From the NCBI GenBank assembly GCA_024641705.1, contig JAHECO010000039.1, positions 1-34,372 of the forward strand: 34,372 nt of DNA, written 5' to 3'. Under the pieces are notes generated by a model. The model was not told the origin of the DNA, searched no databases, and was given only the letters and a program-made list of their open reading frames with translations. Within the stretch, counting starts at the first letter, position 1; each line of letters starts with the position of its first letter. This document shows positions 32,488-34,372 of this stretch, one piece after another. The translations under genes and the position numbers were made by a program. The stretch comes from Candidatus Kryptoniota bacterium. Lineage in GTDB: Bacteria > Bacteroidota > Ignavibacteria > Kryptoniales > JAKASW01.

Positions 32488-32772
32488 ATGTCGAAAGACA
32501 AAGATGAAAACCAGAAAGAGTTCACATTTGGGACGTGCGACTTTAGTTTCACTTCTCCTGAACGAAGACAGCTTTCCCCTCAAACGCCGGTCCTTAATGT
32601 AACCCTCTCATTCGAGAACGCACTTAAGCTCAACCTCGCTATCGACGAATGTGTGCGGAAGATCAACCGGTACAAGAAGAGTACGAAGGAAGGGAAGAGG
32701 GCAGCGCTCAATCTGGCGATCTTTCTCAATCAGGGGCGCGTGTCAGTGAATGAGACTAGGCTGAAAAAGTAG
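32488..32772 (+). CDS. Small protein of 94 aa downstream of hsdR
   Basis: I do not recognise a family. AAGGGGG precedes the ATG, so translation is likely. The product starts with an acidic/basic polar stretch (MSKDKDENQKEFTFGTCDFS) and then has one beta-strand-helix unit: VLNVTLSFENALKLNLAIDE, then CVRKINRYKKSTKEGKRAAL, then NLAIFLNQGRVSVNETRLKK. The pattern of a strand followed by a basic helix hints at a small nucleic-acid- or protein-binding fold. It lies 34 bases after hsdR and is probably the last gene of the operon. Confidence 0.65.
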   Translation: MSKDKDENQKEFTFGTCDFSFTSPERRQLSPQTPVLNVTLSFENALKLNLAIDECVRKINRYKKSTKEGKRAALNLAIFLNQGRVSVNETRLKK

Positions 32773-32876
32773 AACAACCCAAGCGTAGTTGCACTTTCTA
32801 TGGGGGCAGTGCCCCTTTGAGGGTTTCACGCGGTGGCGATGCAGTTGTTGATCTCCTTTGCCGCGGAGGGGATCTC

Positions 32877-32978
32877 ATGAACGGAGTCAACTTAGCAACA
32901 TATGAGATAGTAGAAGGGTTCATGCAGCGAAAGAGAGCCTATAGAGAGATTGACCCAGAACGAAAATCGTGGATTTGA
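32877..32978 (+). CDS. Possible 33-residue peptide upstream of the radical SAM gene
   Basis: ATG at 32877 has GGAGGGG five bases upstream. It encodes MNGVNLATYEIVEGFMQRKR, then AYREIDPERKSWI, then TGA. It is amphipathic and charged, ending in an aromatic. It could be a small regulator or a substrate peptide for the radical SAM protein 134 bases downstream, or a relic, since the frame is open further upstream. The remaining gap (32773-33111) shows nothing else. Confidence 0.3.
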   Translation: MNGVNLATYEIVEGFMQRKRAYREIDPERKSWI

Positions 32979-33111
32979 ATAATAACGACGTTTCGGAAAC
33001 TTGCTTGAACATTAAATAGAGAGTGCCTAAAATTCGTGCAACGTTAGGAAAGGAGAGCCCATAGTTGTTTTTGGTTTTCGTCTCTGGTTTAGATAGCGAG
33101 CTAGCTTATAG

Positions 33112-34257
33112 ATGAAGCTGCAATTGATAAACTCGCCTCTACCACTCACGACTAGCGGGTGTCTCCGTTCAAGCTGTTACCCGCCGCTGAACTTAATTTC
33201 GTTGGGAACATACGTTACTCAAACGTCCAACGGAGTCGATGTCCAGATATTGGATGGAGAGATTATTGGCATGGACGGTGTGATTGGTTCACTCAACGCG
33301 GATGTCTACGGCATCAGCAGTAACTCGATTTCATACGAGAGTGCTGTCGTTATTGGGGAGTATATCAAGCGAAGGGATCCTCGTGCAACTGTCGCGCTTG
33401 GCGGGGCTCATGCCACAAATTTTGCCGGGGCTATTCTGAGGCATAGAAAGTGTTTTGATCATGTTGTGGTTGGACAAGGTGAGGCAGCCCTACTCGAGAT
33501 CGTCGGTTGGAAGGCGAGACAAGCCGTGCATTCTATGGGCATCAGGAGTTTACATAGAGCACCGAGACTGTCGGTTACGACTCATCCTATCGCTATCGGC
33601 AAGTTGCCGCCGCCCGACTACTCGTTGGTAGATATTACCCCATACAATAGAAACTTCAAACTGCACTATCCCACGAAAGGTCGGTTCATCGGCCTGCCAC
33701 TCTATTCCTCATTTTCGTGTGATTGGCGTTTTAGAAGCGGTGGTTGTATCTATTGCTCGATACCTGCTTCTGAACCGTCTCGAATAAGTGGTGCTCAATT
33801 TTGGAATGAAGTTCTTCGCCTTCGGGATTCTTACGGTGCAGACTTCATTTGGGATATAAGCGACACGTTCACTTCAAGCCGCGAGTGGCTAAGGAGCCTT
33901 GCATTGACAAAGCCTGAATCGCCCGAAGTAGTCTTCCACGTGTATGTTCGGGCCGGTGATATCGATATGGAATCTGTTAGACTCTTGGATGCTATCGGTG
34001 TCCAAGAGGTAATGATTGGGGTTGAATCTTTTGACTCGCGTATGCTCCACAACGCAAGAAAGGGGATTAGTCGAAAGAGAATGGACCTGGCTCTTAATCT
34101 CCTCAACGAAAACGGGATACGGGTTGCGATCTCTTTCGTCCTTGGTTTACCGGGTGAAAGTGAGGATTCACTAAAAGTTACACTTGATCATCTATCCGAG
34201 ATTTCTTGGATGAACAACATTATCGAGAATCATGCAAGTGTTATAATTCCTCGGTAA
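33112..34257 (+). CDS. B12-binding-domain radical SAM protein with CX8CX2C motif, possibly truncated
   Basis: Residues ~1-140 form a cobalamin-binding-like Rossmann domain (MKLQLINSPLPLTTSG, then PPLNLISLGTYVTQ, then VDVQILDGEIIG, then DVYGISSNSISYESAVVIGE, then TVALGGAHATNFAG and VVVGQGEAALLEI). The radical SAM core follows: Cys203, Cys212 and Cys215 (FSCDWRFRSGGCIYCS) would bind the [4Fe-4S] cluster, then DFIWDISDTF, FHVYVRAGDI, EVMIGVESFDSRML and ISFVLGLPGESEDS. The usual spacing is CX3CX2C; here it is CX8CX2C. The protein ends at SVIIPR, where relatives normally continue with a PGT motif and a C-terminal helical domain, so a premature stop is possible. Start with a weak ribosome site (TAGATAGC). 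Function unknown. Confidence 0.72.
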   Translation: MKLQLINSPLPLTTSGCLRSSCYPPLNLISLGTYVTQTSNGVDVQILDGEIIGMDGVIGSLNADVYGISSNSISYESAVVIGEYIKRRDPRATVALGGAHATNFAGAILRHRKCFDHVVVGQGEAALLEIVGWKARQAVHSMGIRSLHRAPRLSVTTHPIAIGKLPPPDYSLVDITPYNRNFKLHYPTKGRFIGLPLYSSFSCDWRFRSGGCIYCSIPASEPSRISGAQFWNEVLRLRDSYGADFIWDISDTFTSSREWLRSLALTKPESPEVVFHVYVRAGDIDMESVRLLDAIGVQEVMIGVESFDSRMLHNARKGISRKRMDLALNLLNENGIRVAISFVLGLPGESEDSLKVTLDHLSEISWMNNIIENHASVIIPR

Positions 34258-34372
34258 TGTCAAGAGTTATGTGTAAAATTTTTGAGGATCGGCAAATTAC
34301 TTTTGCCGAAAGGCGCGCTTCTCCAATTTGCCTCCATCTTGTAGGCTATGAAGCCCAGGATAACGTAAGCGG

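Overview
The window reads as chromosomal DNA of a bacterium from the Bacteroidota/Ignavibacteriota side of the FCB group. The first gene ends in a type IX secretion sorting domain (QNYPNPFNPTTKI, then GVYLCRM, then a basic tail), which is confined to that group. Nearly every gene is on the + strand. No rRNA, tRNA or CRISPR array was seen.

Region 1 (1-5166) is a carbohydrate-utilisation block: the end of a secreted glycosidase-like protein, a GH43-type beta-propeller protein, an (alpha/alpha)6-barrel glycosidase, a small remnant, and a HAD-family phosphatase closed by a terminator.

Region 2 (5361-14960) is a complete-looking operon for a bacterial microcompartment. A DeoR-family repressor is followed by PduL, the unidentified 105-aa protein, PduP, PduS, a PduT-like trimer, three BMC-H and four BMC-P shell proteins, a class II (fuculose-phosphate-type) aldolase and an acetate kinase. 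The logic fits an aldolase-fed metabolosome like the Planctomycetes/Verrucomicrobia (PVM) type: a deoxysugar phosphate is cleaved to DHAP and lactaldehyde, which goes to lactyl-CoA, lactyl-phosphate and lactate plus ATP. Four proteins carry encapsulation-type helices: PduL, PduP and the unidentified protein at the N-terminus, the aldolase at the C-terminus. No alcohol dehydrogenase is present. A PduS/PduT pair with conserved cluster cysteines could carry electrons across the shell instead.

Region 3 (14961-19000) is gene-poor and full of palindromes. It holds terminators, a small membrane protein, a MITE-like element, sixteen exact-period 21-bp repeats encoding heptads, an unidentified alpha-helical gene, and several REP-like or long hairpins.

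Region 4 (18951-32772) is a defence or DNA-processing island. A truncated 5' end of a type I methylase gene (hsdM), with its promoter, lies upstream of a three-gene module: UvrD-like helicase, AddB-like Fe-S nuclease and BRCT protein. The nuclease domain is split across two overlapping genes. A second, complete hsdM with the same promoter architecture follows, then Fic, a short beta-barrel protein, an unknown protein, an AlbA_2/Schlafen-like protein and hsdR. No hsdS is visible. The most striking feature is that hsdM and hsdR carry in-frame GC-rich palindromes, and hsdR contains a whole DUF559 nuclease domain inserted in frame between two of them. It looks like a mobile nuclease that has become part of a restriction subunit.

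Region 5 (32773-34372) holds a possible 33-residue peptide and a B12-binding radical SAM protein with an unusual CX8CX2C cluster motif.

All assignments come from reading translations and motifs; no database search was possible.
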